Below, in pieces: positions 49,513 through 60,989 of a stretch of DNA of 64,000 bases (the stretch's first letter is position 1; every line of letters starts with the position of its first letter). The position numbers were made by a program, and so were the translations under genes. The DNA lies in the NCBI GenBank assembly GCA_024305405.1, contig JAKNDB010000064.1, positions 1,612,001 through 1,676,000 on the forward strand. Direction: 5' to 3'. Source of the stretch: Dirofilaria immitis. Its lineage: Eukaryota > Nematoda > Chromadorea > Rhabditida > Onchocercidae. The notes under the pieces were generated by a model. That model was not told where the DNA came from. It ran no database searches and saw only the letters and a list, made by a program, of their open reading frames with translations.

Positions 49513-49560
<48 letters not shown>
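48900..49560 (+). promoter_or_regulatory. Candidate proximal promoter / 5' leader of the Hox gene
   Basis: This is the longest G+C-elevated block in the window, ending about 0.7 kb before the Hox start codon. It contains two inverted CCAAT motifs (ATTGG at 49114 and 49130), an Sp1/KLF-type GC box GGCGGGGCGC at 49151-49160, a TTTTATGG Hox/Cdx-type site near 49063, and two hairpins with perfect 7-bp arms: TGCAGGG/CCCTGCA at 49420-49443 and CTCTACC/GGTAGAG at 49461-49479. Two + strand frames are open (48954-49208, 84 codons; 49255-49608, 117 codons), but neither resembles a known protein. The second ends in a microsatellite. The start site is not determinable by eye. Confidence 0.45.
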
Positions 49561-49562
<2 letters not shown>

Positions 49563-49590
49563 AACATTATCATTATTATCATCATCATCC
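49498..49590. repeat. (ATC)n / (ATT)n microsatellite
   Basis: Trinucleotide tract at the 3' edge of the G+C block, which creates the poly-I and poly-M tails of overlapping frames. Confidence 0.9.
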
Positions 49591-49957
49591 TTGTTTTATT
49601 ATCATTAGATATCTTGTAAATGATACACCATCTACTCTTCACCTTATTGAAATTTTTATCACCGTTTATTCTCTCTTAAATTATCCCATTATTGCACATT
49701 TAATGATTTAGAACATTATTTTTACAAAATAATTGATGATATATAATAAAAGATAAAAATTAGGATGATTAACCTTCTAAGTAAACTTTATTATTTTATG
49801 ATAATTGATAACTGATAATAAGAAAAGATTTTTATCACTTATTTTTAAATTATTTACATTTGCAATAGTTTTTCTCATTGTTTTCAACAATATATGCTAT
49901 CTTTTCTCGTAACCTGTCTTGTTTGCCCTTCTTTCTCTTCCCATATGATTTTGACAG

Positions 49958-50222
49958 GTAAATTAACCACAAATATTTGGCAAATATAAAATAACATTTT
50001 AAATAAGAGATAATTATCATTGTAAAATATTATCATCATTATATTGCTTAATTTTATATGTCTAAATTGATAAATGATTGCTTATCAACAGAATGAAATC
50101 CGATTACTTTGAATATGATTTCCGGTTTTTTTTTTTAATGATTGATTTTGATTATGATCTTAATTGATCAAACGAATGATAGTAATGAAGTAATGTGAAA
50201 AATATTGCATAATATTTTATAG
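49958..50222 (+). other. Candidate 5' UTR intron or trans-splice acceptor upstream of exon 1
   Basis: TTGACAG|GTAAAT at 49951-49963 is a good donor, and ATTTTATAG ending at 50222 is an acceptor placed 39 nt before the Hox start codon. Together they would remove a 265-nt leader intron. Alternatively only the acceptor is used, receiving a spliced leader as in many nematode mRNAs. TTGACAG, preceded by a pyrimidine stretch, can itself be read as an acceptor. Confidence 0.3.
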
Positions 50223-50261
50223 GCTGGATTATAATACATTTTTATACGGTGGTTCACGTCA

Positions 50262-50479
50262 ATGTATCCCAGTTGGCAAAGTCCCGATGATTCGCCTACC
50301 GTACAACCATATTGGAGTCAACATGTTAGTCAAGCGGCAAGTGCCGCAGCAGCTACGCATCAAAAAGTTGCAGCTGCAGCAGCAGCTTATGATCCGTTAC
50401 TCTATCCTGCCCAAAATTATATGAATAATATGAAAAATATGCTTGGAGCTGCCGCACGATGGGTTGAATCATCAAGCAC
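50262..50479 (+). CDS. mab-5: Hox protein, exon 1 (N-terminus; MAB-5/Antennapedia-group)
   Basis: Encodes the N-terminal 72 residues of a homeodomain transcription factor that would act in the nucleus to set regional identity along the body axis. The start is the first ATG after an in-frame TAA about 10 codons upstream. The protein opens MYPSWQSPDDSPTVQPYW. It has alanine-rich stretches at residues 25-31 and 37-42, and an aromatic/Asn/Met-rich patch YPAQNYMNNMKNM at residues 48-60. The exon ends ...GAATCATCAAGCAC|GTAAGT, a strong donor in phase 2, and joins exon 2 without a frame change. Codon composition is far more balanced than the surroundings. From memory, MYP.W..DDS..YW resembles the start of C. 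elegans MAB-5. The group assignment is likely but unverified. Confidence 0.85.
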
Positions 50480-53042
50480 GTAAGTATCAACATTTCTCTT
50501 TTATCAATCGTTTTTTCGCATCAATTTTTAATAAGTCGCTAAAATTGTCGCAATTTTCATAAATTATTTTGATCAAAATAATTGGCGCTATTTTAGTAAA
50601 TAAGTGATAAGTATTGCAGAAATCGCTAAAATATGAGCAGTCTTTTTTTTTTCGAATAAATTATCGGTTAGCTAGAAAGTCTTATTTTAACTCTTAAATA
50701 TTTTGATAAGATCATTTATGATCAAGCTGAAAGTAATCTTGTCCAATCCATATATCTCATAGTTTTATTTCATTTATCTTTTTAATTTATTTGTTTTTTT
50801 CCTTTTAAATAATTTTCTATCTTTCCTTATTTTCTTTTTTATCTCATTTTTAATCATAAAATGATAATGATATGATAATTATCAATATTATCACATCCAT
50901 ATTATCATGATATATTACTTCCAAATAACTTCTTTTTAATTTAATCTCAAAGGAATGAATTTGTTATTTAGGGAATGTAAAAGTATTCAATTCATTTTCA
51001 ATTTCTTTTTGACAATAAATAAATATATTTTTATTCTTGCTAAAACGATTATTAAAAATAGGTCATCTATGAAAATTTTTCTTTTTCAAAAATTACATTT
51101 ATTCAAAAAAACGAAAAAATCTTTGTTAAAAATAAGTCATAAAACATTGCAAAAATGATTGATTGAAAAAAATCAAATAAAATTAAAAATAAAAAAAGAA
51201 ACTTTAAAATTTGATACTATTTTAAATTTATAGACGAAAAAACAATAAACAAAACAAACTTTTTTAAAATTAATTTTTGATTATTTCATTGTTTTCTTTT
51301 AGTTTCCTTTTTTTAAAAAAAAATAATTTCTTGTCGTTTTTTCTATTTGCTTTTATTTTGTAAAATAAAATTTATAATTTTAAAATTTCGCAACAATTAA
51401 TACAAAAAAAGTTTTCAAAAAATAATTTTAAAAATAATTTTTAATGCAATTTCTTGTCTTTTACTTATTTATTTTAACAAATTATTTATTTAAATATTTC
51501 GTAAAAAAATTTGCATAAATTTTTGAATTTTAAAAAAGTTAAAGAATTGATTTTAAAAGTTTTTCTATTTCTTACCCAATCTCTTATAATTATTTCTAAA
51601 AAGGGTAGAGAAAAAAAAGAAGAAAAGGAAAAAAAACTCATGAAACATATTTCGATAGATAGTTGTTGCACTGCCATGAACTGGTTTTTTTTTTTAATTT
51701 TAATTTTAACCCTAAAAATGAAATAATGAAAAATGATTGGTTTCAACTGTCACCCGCCCTTTTCTGATGCCTTACCCAAATTAAATCATTATCAATCAAT
51801 TGATTACAAATTATCAATACGAAATATATTTATTTGTAAAATTTACTTTTACATTTCTTCCTAACTTATTATGTCAACAACGTTGTTATTGGATAATCAA
51901 CCAAACAATTTTTAGCACTCTTTGCAAATTGAACTAATTGATTCATTATACGATACTTGGAAAAACAAATTTAAATAATTTAAATAATCGAAACTTGAAA
52001 TTATTATCTTTATAAAAATATGCGAATGAATGAATTAATGAAGTGCAAAATATATCGTAATCACATACCTAGCATACGTAAAGATACAGCACTTTGTGGA
52101 TACTGTAATCTCGTGTTGTATTTCTTAAATATTAATTAATAAATAATCCATTTAAATTTATTGAATAAATTTTATAGATATATTATTGTCAATGTTCTTA
52201 ATTATCTTTCGAACAATCTAATACATATTTTAAAATTAAGAAAGCATTTACAGCTTTGAAAGATTTCAATTGATTTTTTTCTGCAAGTAAATTTCAGTTT
52301 TTAAATATTCTTATATTATGCTGTCTAAAAAAAGAACAAAAAATGGCTTTGTTTGGATATTTTAAAACAAGTATTAGTAATTCTGTCTTTTAAAATTATA
52401 GTAATTATAATTTATGCATTAATACTGTACGACGCTATTATCATCGACTTTTAAAAATCAATACTCATCATATGATAGACATATGTTACACATATATACT
52501 ACAGTATTTGTTTATAGATAAACAATTTTAATCATTGCTTTTACGAAGAATATCATACAGTGAATTTATCATTGTTTATTGAACAATAAATATTACCAAA
52601 TAGTTTTATCATTATTATTTGATATAATTTTGATAAAATATTTAATGCTTTAAGAATGACTTGATTTTGATAAAAGAATATGATTAGATTCTTTTGTAAT
52701 TTTCTACTTTGAAAATTATAAAAGAAACATTTCTTTAACAAATACTTTTAGAATATTAATTTGATCATCAAAATTACATAATGAATTAGAGTAAAATTTG
52801 AGATAGTACTGTATTTGGATACAGTATGTGTTAATTTATGATATATTTACTTTTAATGTTTATATTAATATTTTCTTCGCTTCTTTCTCTTTTTTTTGTA
52901 TTAATCCTATTTTTTTAATTAGAATAAAAATTATTTAAAGAATTTGTTAAAAAATAACATACTTTGCAATAATTATTGATTATGCTTATTTATGTTTTGA
53001 AATAACAAAACAGATCAATAAGCAATATCCGAAAATATTTAG

Positions 53043-53111
53043 ATACTTATTTTTGACATCCGATGATGGATTGCGAAAATGTGAGCGAAATTATCTCCGA
53101 TCGTTTAGTTT
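53043..53111 (+). CDS. Candidate 69-nt cassette exon in Hox intron 1
   Basis: TATTTAG|A at 53042 and TTT|GTAAGT at 53111/53112 bracket 69 nt, exactly 23 codons. In the phase imposed by exon 1 there is no stop, and the segment reads YLFLTSDDGLRKCERNYLRS, then FS, before joining exon 2 in frame. The stretch is G+C-richer than the intron and the donor matches the consensus. The acceptor is only fair and no homology is recognised, so a regulatory element with chance splice sites is the main alternative. Confidence 0.22.
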
Positions 53112-53230
53112 GTAAGTAGGAATCTGAACCCTATAACTAACGTACATAATTTACTTTTTATTGCACATTTACGACCTGCCAAACTGTTCGCCATTTCTGT
53201 CATTACATTTCTTTCTCTCCCTTTCTCTCT
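53112..53230. promoter_or_regulatory. Intron 1 regulatory island candidate
   Basis: Continues the elevated-complexity block after the candidate cassette exon (CTAACGTACATAA, TTACGACCTGCCAAACTG) and ends in a CT-rich tract. A Hox intronic enhancer is a reasonable inference from position only. Confidence 0.25.
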
Positions 53231-53731
53231 GTCTCTCTGTCTTTCTTGTTTGCAATTTGCTTTAATAAATTTTTGTGATCAGTCTACATTAATTTGAAAA
53301 TTAACATTTTTAAAACGAATTTAAATCATTTCAGTTACTTGATTATTTGATTGGATCATTACGATATTTTATAGTATCCTTTTTTTTGCATTTTACAGTA
53401 TGCGTCATCATATCATATTCAAAGATGCTCAATATTTTCTTTACTTATAGATCATAATTGCTTATTCTCTTCGTATACTTTCTTATCATTGAAAAAGAAA
53501 ATATTGTAAATGATAATAATAATAAGCATATTTGATAATAATTTCTTCGAGAATTTCATAGTGAAGAATAGGCTAATGAAATTAATTAATAATGGATAAG
53601 TCGATTAATCAGCTGATTATCTTCAGTAATTTTTTATAACTTTATTTTCTATATAAAACTTATTCATCCATCCTAAGATAAATTATCATAAGATCATCAT
53701 TGTTTGATTGATCAATAGGATATCATTGTTG

Positions 53732-53960
<229 letters not shown>

Positions 53961-55548
53961 TACTTCTACTGATTTATCATTAATGAACTATGCAATTGTA
54001 GTATATATATGTCATCTTCCCATCCTTATATATTTCATATATAATTCATTCAGATTTTATTGCTCGATTTACGACTCGTTTACGATAATGGTCGAATGTA
54101 CTCTTTTCCCTTTTTACCCATTTTTACCCTTTCCCTCCGATCGTATCATATTCATCCATTTTTACTCATTTCATATTATCATCCCTCCTTCAATTCTTTC
54201 TTTATGTCATATACAATAGAACCGATCGTACATTTTGACCAGTTGTTAACCTACCGGATCGGAAATGAAATGAAGGATATAATAGGAAAATATATATAAG
54301 ACGATTGAAGAGAATGAAGGAAGAAGAATTGAACAGATAGAAAGTAGTTATGAATTTGACAAGGTCATATTGTTTTTTTTTTTTTTTTTAATATTCGATT
54401 ATTATTACTTTTTCTTTTCGTTTTTTCTTAATATTATTTTAACTTATCATTATTATTATCATCATTATTATTAAATGTTATCACTTAACCGTCATCTAAT
54501 ATCATTATAATGTTATGACAATCATTATTATTACTATTGTAATTTATTATTATTATCGTCAACAATGCTACCATTATTATTATTACTATTACTATCATCA
54601 TTTATAACGATTTTTAAAGTATCATTGCTTTTCATTAGTTTAGTATTTTATTCGATACAATTAATTTTTGCAATCAATTTCAATTTTAATCGATCTTACA
54701 TACATTTGCATAAATTAATTAAAAATTTTTATTCTTATATATTATTTAAATTTTCAAAAATATTCATTTCAAATTAATTAATATTATTTTTATTACTAAT
54801 TTATTTATCTATTATTGTTGTTAATAAGTTTTTGCTTTGCAGCAATATGAGTATTTTATTTTGATATTTTATTAGTAATACTTTTTATTCATAGAATTTA
54901 CAAAAATTACAAATAAAATTTATTTTAAATCGACAAATATTAGTTAAAATTTTATTTCCAATTATTTTATTTTAGTATTTTATTATTAAATATTTTTAAC
55001 TCTTAAAATTTATAAAATATTAGACAAATGAAATTTATTTTAAATTGTCAAATATTATTTAAAATTTTATTTCCGATTATTCTATTTTAGTAATTTTATT
55101 ATAAATAAATAAATTATTAAATTTCGACGAAACTTTTTTTTCAATTCATACCATTATTAAATATTGAATTGAAAGAAATTTTTCGTAGACAGAAGCAAAT
55201 GCATAAACATTTAATTCAACTTTTTCGTATTCTAAAAAAAAAAAAAAAAGAAATGATTGAAGTGATATGAAGACAGTATGATAATTAATCTTTCTCTTGA
55301 GAAAAAGTTTTTTTTTTTTTGTTTCCATCTTATCGATATGTTCATTGATATTATGGCTGTCACAACAAACTTTCGACATATTATTTTTCCTTATTGTTTA
55401 AAGATATTCATTCATGTATAGCAAATATTGATAGCTATTATTATCATACAATAATGTTGATTAGTATCAAAAATTTTTTGATAATTTTATACAAATTAAA
55501 TTTTATCAAATTTTTATTCAAAATTTCTAAATTTTGAATAATTTACAG

Positions 55549-55661
55549 ATTTCCAAATTATAATGCTTTACAACCAGCATCAACATCACATTTGCCGGTG
55601 ATAGGTGGTGAACGAGCGGTGCAAATTAATCAACCGGTGTTTCCATGGATGAAAATGAGCG
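55549..55661 (+). CDS. mab-5: Hox protein, exon 2 (hexapeptide FPWMKM)
   Basis: Follows the acceptor ATTTACAG|A and completes the split Thr codon of exon 1. It encodes residues 73-110 plus the first base of codon 111. The sequence reads FPNYNALQPASTSHLPVIGG, then ERAVQINQPV, and ends FPWMKMS(G). FPWM at residues 104-107 is the Hox hexapeptide (YPWM motif), with the essential Trp followed by Met. It docks in the PBX/Extradenticle (nematode CEH-20) TALE homeodomain. MKMSG directly after it matches my recollection of nematode MAB-5. The exon ends AGCG|GTTAGT in phase 1. Reading through would hit TAG at once, which supports the donor. An intron between hexapeptide and homeodomain is typical of Hox genes. 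The homeodomain exon was not found in the remaining 8.3 kb. Confidence 0.93.
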
Positions 55662-56739
55662 GTTAGTATTATTTAAATTTTTATCAAATTTTAATTTAAT
55701 TCTTTGCAAAATTACTAAAAATAAAAAATAGTTTATTCTCATTAAGTCCAAATTTGTTTAATTTCAAATTGATAAAATAATTTGAAATTAAATTAAATTT
55801 TTTAAAAGTAAAATGTCTTTTAATTTAATTTGAATTAAAATTTAAAATAAATTTTTTTCTTTTCAATTTTATATTTTTATTTTAAAAATTTGATTCGTTA
55901 ATATAAAATTTTTTCATTTCTTAACTAAAATATTTGAAAAATTAAATAGGAATTGAATTATTACTTTTAATTAGTTATTTCAATTGTTAAAGTTTATAAA
56001 AATATTATGGTATTTATTTGATAGCAATGCTAAAGTATAGCAAAAAGATGATACGGTAACGAATTATATGATTGGTATTTGCTGCTAGAGAGATTGTTTT
56101 ATTTTATCTGCTAAATTATTTTCATCATTTTTTCTCTTTTCATTCATTATCATTATCATATCTATTTAGGCTTGATATGATAAGTATTGTATAATTAAGT
56201 TATAAATTTTACTTTTAAGTCATCGCATGATAATTAATATCTAAAATGAAATTTATCAAAGAAATGATTGTAAAATGAAATTTTATAAAAAAATTTTAAC
56301 TTTAATAAACTACTAAAAATTATAGTAAAAGGAGCAAGGAAAAAAATGGTGAATAATATGATAAGAATAAATTAACTGATATGAATTTTTGAATATAAGA
56401 ATTTGAATACATAAATTAAGAAAATGAATATATCGTAATAGAAATAAAACAGTTTTCGATTCCGAAATATTTTATAATAAATTTGAAAAAAAACTTACAT
56501 ATAATTTGACGATTTTCTCAAGAAAAAAACGGAATAATTCAATTTTTGCTCTAAATCGGAAATGGATTTTTTCTTTTCAAATGATTGAATGAATATAAGA
56601 ATTGGCAATTTGAAATGAATAATAAATATATACTAACGATTATAATTTAGTCGTTTGATAAGAAATGATTTTTTTGTTTTAATATTTATTTCAAATGCTT
56701 ATTAAGCTACTATAATATCTATTTGCTAAATTATCTGAT

Positions 56740-56935
56740 AATAAATATTATTATTATCATTATTATTATTATTGTCATATATAAACTATTATCATTACTA
56801 TTATTATTGTTATTATTACTATCATTTTCAATCATTAATTTAATTTCAAGCATTTTGCATAAAATAATTCTTTACCATTCTCTAGCAACAAATATTATTA
56901 TTATTACTATTATTGTTATCATTATCATTTTAATA
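56740..56935. repeat. ATT/ATC microsatellite
   Basis: Interrupted TTATTATTATC tracts producing a poly-I/poly-L frame. Confidence 0.8.
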
Positions 56936-56984
56936 ATATCCTCAATTTTTAAATTAATTTAAAAAATTTTATAAAATTTGGTAG

Positions 56985-57395
56985 AAGAATAATACTTGAA
57001 TTATAAGGATTCTTTTTAGAATTATTGTTATCGTTCTCATTTTAACAATATATTCTACGAATTATAAGTATTCTTCTTACTATTATTGTTATCATTATCA
57101 TGTTAACAGTATATTCTATCAATTATAAAGATTCTTCTTACTATTATCGTGTTCATTATCATTTTAACAGTATATTCTATCAATTATAAAGATTCGTCGC
57201 TCTATTATTATTATTATCATTATCATTTTAACAGTATATTCTACGAATTATAAGTATTCTTCTTACTATTATTGTTATCATTATCATTTTAACAGTATAT
57301 TCTATCAATTATAAAGATTCTTCGTACTATTATTGTTATCATTATCATTTTAACAATATATTCTGTCAATTACAAAGATTCTTTATTTGTTATTG
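56985..57395. repeat. Tandem repeat of 61-63 bp, seven copies
   Basis: ATATTCT landmarks occur at 57050, 57112, 57173, 57236, 57297 and 57358. Copies contain TTGTTATCATTATCATTTTA, ACAGTATATTCTA and ATTATAAAGATTCTTC. Confidence 0.93.
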
Positions 57396-57599
57396 TTGTT
57401 GTTTTATTAAACAATTGAAATATATTTAAAAAAAAAAAAAAGAAAAGATAGAAAAGAAGAAAAAAGAAAAGAAAAGAAGGAAAGTACGAAATGATAAGAA
57501 AAAGTTCAAAGAATTACTTATTTTCTAATATCATAATATTACTATGATTCATCATTGTTTATAGTAAAATTAAGATTTTAAAATAATTTGTATATGTCT

Positions 57600-57672
57600 G
57601 TTTCTATCTATGTATATGTGTATATGTGTGTATATGTGTGTATACGGTGTGTGTGGTATGTGTATGTATACA
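57600..57672. repeat. (GT)n / (TATG)n microsatellite
   Basis: GTGTATATGTGTGTATA-type tract in intron 2. Confidence 0.88.
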
Positions 57673-57762
57673 AATGATATTGATGAATACCGCGATCAGA
57701 TGGAAATGATTTAATTTGATGATTAAAATATAGACATTTCTATTTAATATTGATTATATCAA

Positions 57763-58449
57763 AATGAATCCTTCTATCACTGATAATAATGAATTTTTCT
57801 ATCATTGGTAGTAAATCTTTCTATCATTAATAATGAATTCTTTTATCACTGATAATGAATTCTTCCAGCATTAATAATGAATCTTTCTATCACTGATAAT
57901 GGATTATTCTATCATTAATAATGAATTCTTTCTATCATTAATAATGAATCCTTCCATCATTAATAATAAATCCTTCTATCACTAATAATGAATTCTTCCA
58001 GCATTAATAATGAATCCTTCTATCACTGATAATGAATCCTTCTACCATTGATAGTGAATCTTTCTATCATTAATAATGGATCCTTCTGTCACTGATAATG
58101 AATCCTTCTATCACTGATAATGAATCCTTCTACCATTGATAGTGAATCTTTCTATCATTAATAATGGATCCTTCTGTCACTGATAATGAATCCTTCTATC
58201 ACTGATAATGAATCCTTCTACCATTGATAGTGAATCTTTCTATCATTAATAATGGATCCTTCTGTCACTGATAATGAATCCTTCTATCACTGATAATGAA
58301 TCCTTCTACCATTGATAGTGAATCTTTCTATCATTAATAATGGATCCTTCTGTCACTGATAATGAATCCTTCTATCACTGATAATGAATCCTTCTATCAC
58401 TGATAATGAATCCTTCTATCATTGATAATGAATTCTTCCAGCATTGATA
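57763..58449. repeat. 22-bp satellite organised as an 88-bp higher-order repeat
   Basis: About 30 monomers of a unit like AATGAATCCTTCTATCACTG plus AT. In the right half four monomer variants recur in fixed order, and the diagnostic AATGGATCCTTCTGTCACTG monomer begins at 58075, 58163, 58251 and 58339, exactly 88 bp apart, with near-identical copies. The left half is less ordered. Non-coding, inside Hox intron 2. Confidence 0.95.
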
Positions 58450-58491
58450 ATATCGAAAATATTATAATTTCAAAATGAAAAAAATTTAATA

Positions 58492-58896
58492 TTAAGAATT
58501 AACTAATTTAAATAACAAAAAAATTTTTTGAACTTTTTTCTTCTCTTTCCTAAAACTAAATATTAAGTTACCAAAAAATAAATAGCTAATATTTCGTAAA
58601 ATTGTATATTCTTCTTCTACGCTGATATGATATGTAAAATACGCTTGTCCTACTAATAAATTATCGGCAAATATCAAAGGAAAAGGAGAAGAGAAAGAGA
58701 GAGAGAGAGAAAAAAACTTAGATATTCGTGTATATACTAAAAAAAAAAATCCATTGAGTGTGAATTGAAGAAAGGATAAGAAGCGATGACAACTGTTCCA
58801 ACAGGCGACATCATCAAAATATCTTCCTTTCCCATATTTGATAGATATGATCGGATAAGATGATACTAATATCTGTCGTATATTTTGATAAGACAA
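58492..58896 (-). other. Longest ORF in the window (134 codons), probably not a gene
   Basis: Antisense to Hox intron 2. The first 50 residues (MSYQNIRQILVSSYPIISIK...) come from mildly G+C-richer sequence. The rest is F/L/S-rich from a GA-rich + strand, and its 5' edge includes a 32-bp duplication (GATGATACTAATATCTGTCG, twice at about 58858-58925). No domain, signal peptide or family is recognised. Confidence 0.12.
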
Positions 58897-59034
58897 GATG
58901 ATACTAATATCTGTCGTATATTTTGATTTAACAAAATCCTTCTAAACATTCAAATATCTCATCATAACAGAATAAGATTCTGTTGTTACAACTTATTTAC
59001 ACCTATATGACAAAAAAAAAAAAATAAATGATAT

Positions 59035-59325
59035 ATTATTATCATATGATGACAATTTATACATTGAATGATTGATTATTGAATGGATCAAAATAATCAA
59101 TATTATCATATGATGACAATTTATATACATTGAATGATTGATTGATTGATTATTGAATGGATCAAAATAATCAATATTATCATATGATGACAATTTATAT
59201 ACATTGAATGATTGATTGATTGATTATTGAATGGATCAAAATAATCAATATTATCATATGATGACAATTTATATACATTGAATGATTGATTGATTGATTA
59301 TTGAATGGATCAAAATAATCAAATT
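59035..59325. repeat. Tandem repeat of 64-74 bp, four copies with internal (GATT)n growth
   Basis: GACAATTTAT landmarks at 59051, 59115, 59189 and 59263. The later copies are longer because ATTGATTG has been added within the unit. Blocks TATTATCATATGATGACAAT and TTGAATGGATCAAAATAATC are conserved. Confidence 0.93.
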
Positions 59326-59329
59326 TGTT

Positions 59330-59940
59330 TTTGAAAATATGAAATGATCATTAAATGATAGATTAATAATACATGTTATAAGAAATTAGATTAATAAAAA
59401 AAAAAAAAATTGTTTAATAAATTTAGCAAAATTAATTATATACTATTATATATAATAATGTATAATTTATATTTTAAAATAAATTTATTAATTAAAATTT
59501 TACTTAAAATACTTACTTAAAATACAGTAATAATAATGCTAATAATAATAACGTTAGCATCAATTTTCTTTTATTTTTGATAATTTTTTTATTTCCAAAT
59601 TTATTAATAATATATTAGCTTATCGGAAAAATGGTAATTAATTTTACAGTAATTTTCAAATTTTATTATTTTATTTGTTTCTTTGTTGAAAGAAATTGTT
59701 TTTTTTTTTAAAAAAAAAGGAATAAAATTTTTACTTATCAAATAATAATTTAATTAGTAATATTCTATTGGATAATAATTTAATTTATATTTTAAATTAA
59801 TTTATTGATTTAAAATTTGCCTATAAATACAGTACTATCAATTTAATGTTTTGTTTCAAAATAAATTTATTAATTAAAATTTGCTTATAAATATACAGTA
59901 ATAATAATAATAATTATAATAGTATTAAATTGATGTGAAG
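59330..59940. other. Intron 2 AT-rich sequence, nothing recognised
   Basis: Two loosely similar copies of TTTATTAATTAAAATTTGCT near 59480 and 59870. No gene. Confidence 0.5.
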
Positions 59941-59945
59941 GAAAA

Positions 59946-60122
59946 ATGGCTGAATGGTTGAAAATGATCGAGGAACAATACTTTGAGAGGGACTATTCAA
60001 ATACCAAATACTGTCATAAAATATTTTTAAATTATCATTCTAAGAGAAAGAGAAGAGAGAGAGAGAAAGAGAAAAAAATTGAATGTTTCCATGAAGCGCA
60101 TGAAATTTTTGCAATTTATTAA
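59946..60122 (+). CDS. Possible 58-aa ORF within Hox intron 2
   Basis: The ORF opens MAEWLKMIEEQYFERDYSNT, continues KYCHKIFLNYHS, then has a basic/acidic stretch KRKRREREKEKK partly made by a GA microsatellite, and ends HEIFAIY before a TAA. The first 35 codons are balanced and protein-like. No family recognised. It is not a homeodomain. A small nested gene, an alternative exon or chance are the options. Confidence 0.2.
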   Translation: MAEWLKMIEEQYFERDYSNTKYCHKIFLNYHSKRKRREREKEKKIECFHEAHEIFAIY

Positions 60123-60200
60123 AGAGCAAAGAGAAAGAGAAAAATAAAGAGAGAGAGAGAGAGAAAGAGAAAAAGGAGGGAGAAATGAATCGTTTTCAAT
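60045..60200. repeat. (GA)n purine tracts
   Basis: GAGAGA and GAAAGA runs at about 60048-60078 and 60130-60185. Confidence 0.85.
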
Positions 60201-60284
60201 ATGAACCTAGATTTCTTCTATACACATATATAAAATGAAATTACGACAATGCCATTGGAAAAAATTTGCTCAAATTGTTGTTTT

Positions 60285-60640
60285 TCCTTCTTCTTCTTCT
60301 TCTTTTTTTCTTTCCCTTCTCTCTCTCTTTTTCTTTTTCTCTCTCTCTATTTCTTTTCTCTCTCTCTTTATTCAATCAATGCTTTACTAATCGATAAGAA
60401 ATGAAATTTTTGAAAATTTTTGATATTATTAAAATTCCAATTCGATCATATATAAAATGATAAGTTAAAACTCTCTCTCTCTTTCTTTTGTTCTCTTCTC
60501 TTTCTCCCTCTCTCTCTCTGTTTCGTTTTTCTCTTTATTCAATCAATGTTTTATTAGTTTCTAATCGATAAGAAATGAAAATTTTTGATATTATTAAAAT
60601 TTCAATTTGATCATATATAAAATGATAAGTTGAAATTATT
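60285..60640. repeat. CT-rich tracts in a duplication of about 180 bp
   Basis: Two copies (about 60300-60470 and 60480-60640) of a CT-rich tract followed by TTTATTCAATCAATG, TCGATAAGAAATGAAA and TCATATATAAAATGATAAGT. Confidence 0.85.
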
Positions 60641-60989
60641 ACTGATAAAATTGAACTTTTAAATTGTTTCATTTTTTTATTCAAACATACTTTTAAGTAT
60701 TTTCTGCTACTTAGTTATCATGATAATGCTTACACAAATTGATAATATTAATCAATTAAAAATCTATCGAAGTTGAATATATTAATTTCTTTTTAAACAT
60801 CTATATAATAATAGTAATGATAATATTTGCATTATAAACAAAATATCAATTATCAAATTGCGTAGAGAAATTGAAAATTTGAAAAATTAATTTTTTTAAG
60901 AAAAACAAAATTTTAACTTAAAAATAAAAGAAAGAAATACGATTACGATTACGATTCATATACATTTTTTATAAATTAAAAATATTGAT

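Noticed and set aside
58492..58896. 134-codon minus-strand ORF as a real gene
   Set aside because: Most of it is low-complexity F/L/S from a GA-rich complement, it includes a local duplication, and no domain or splice context is visible.
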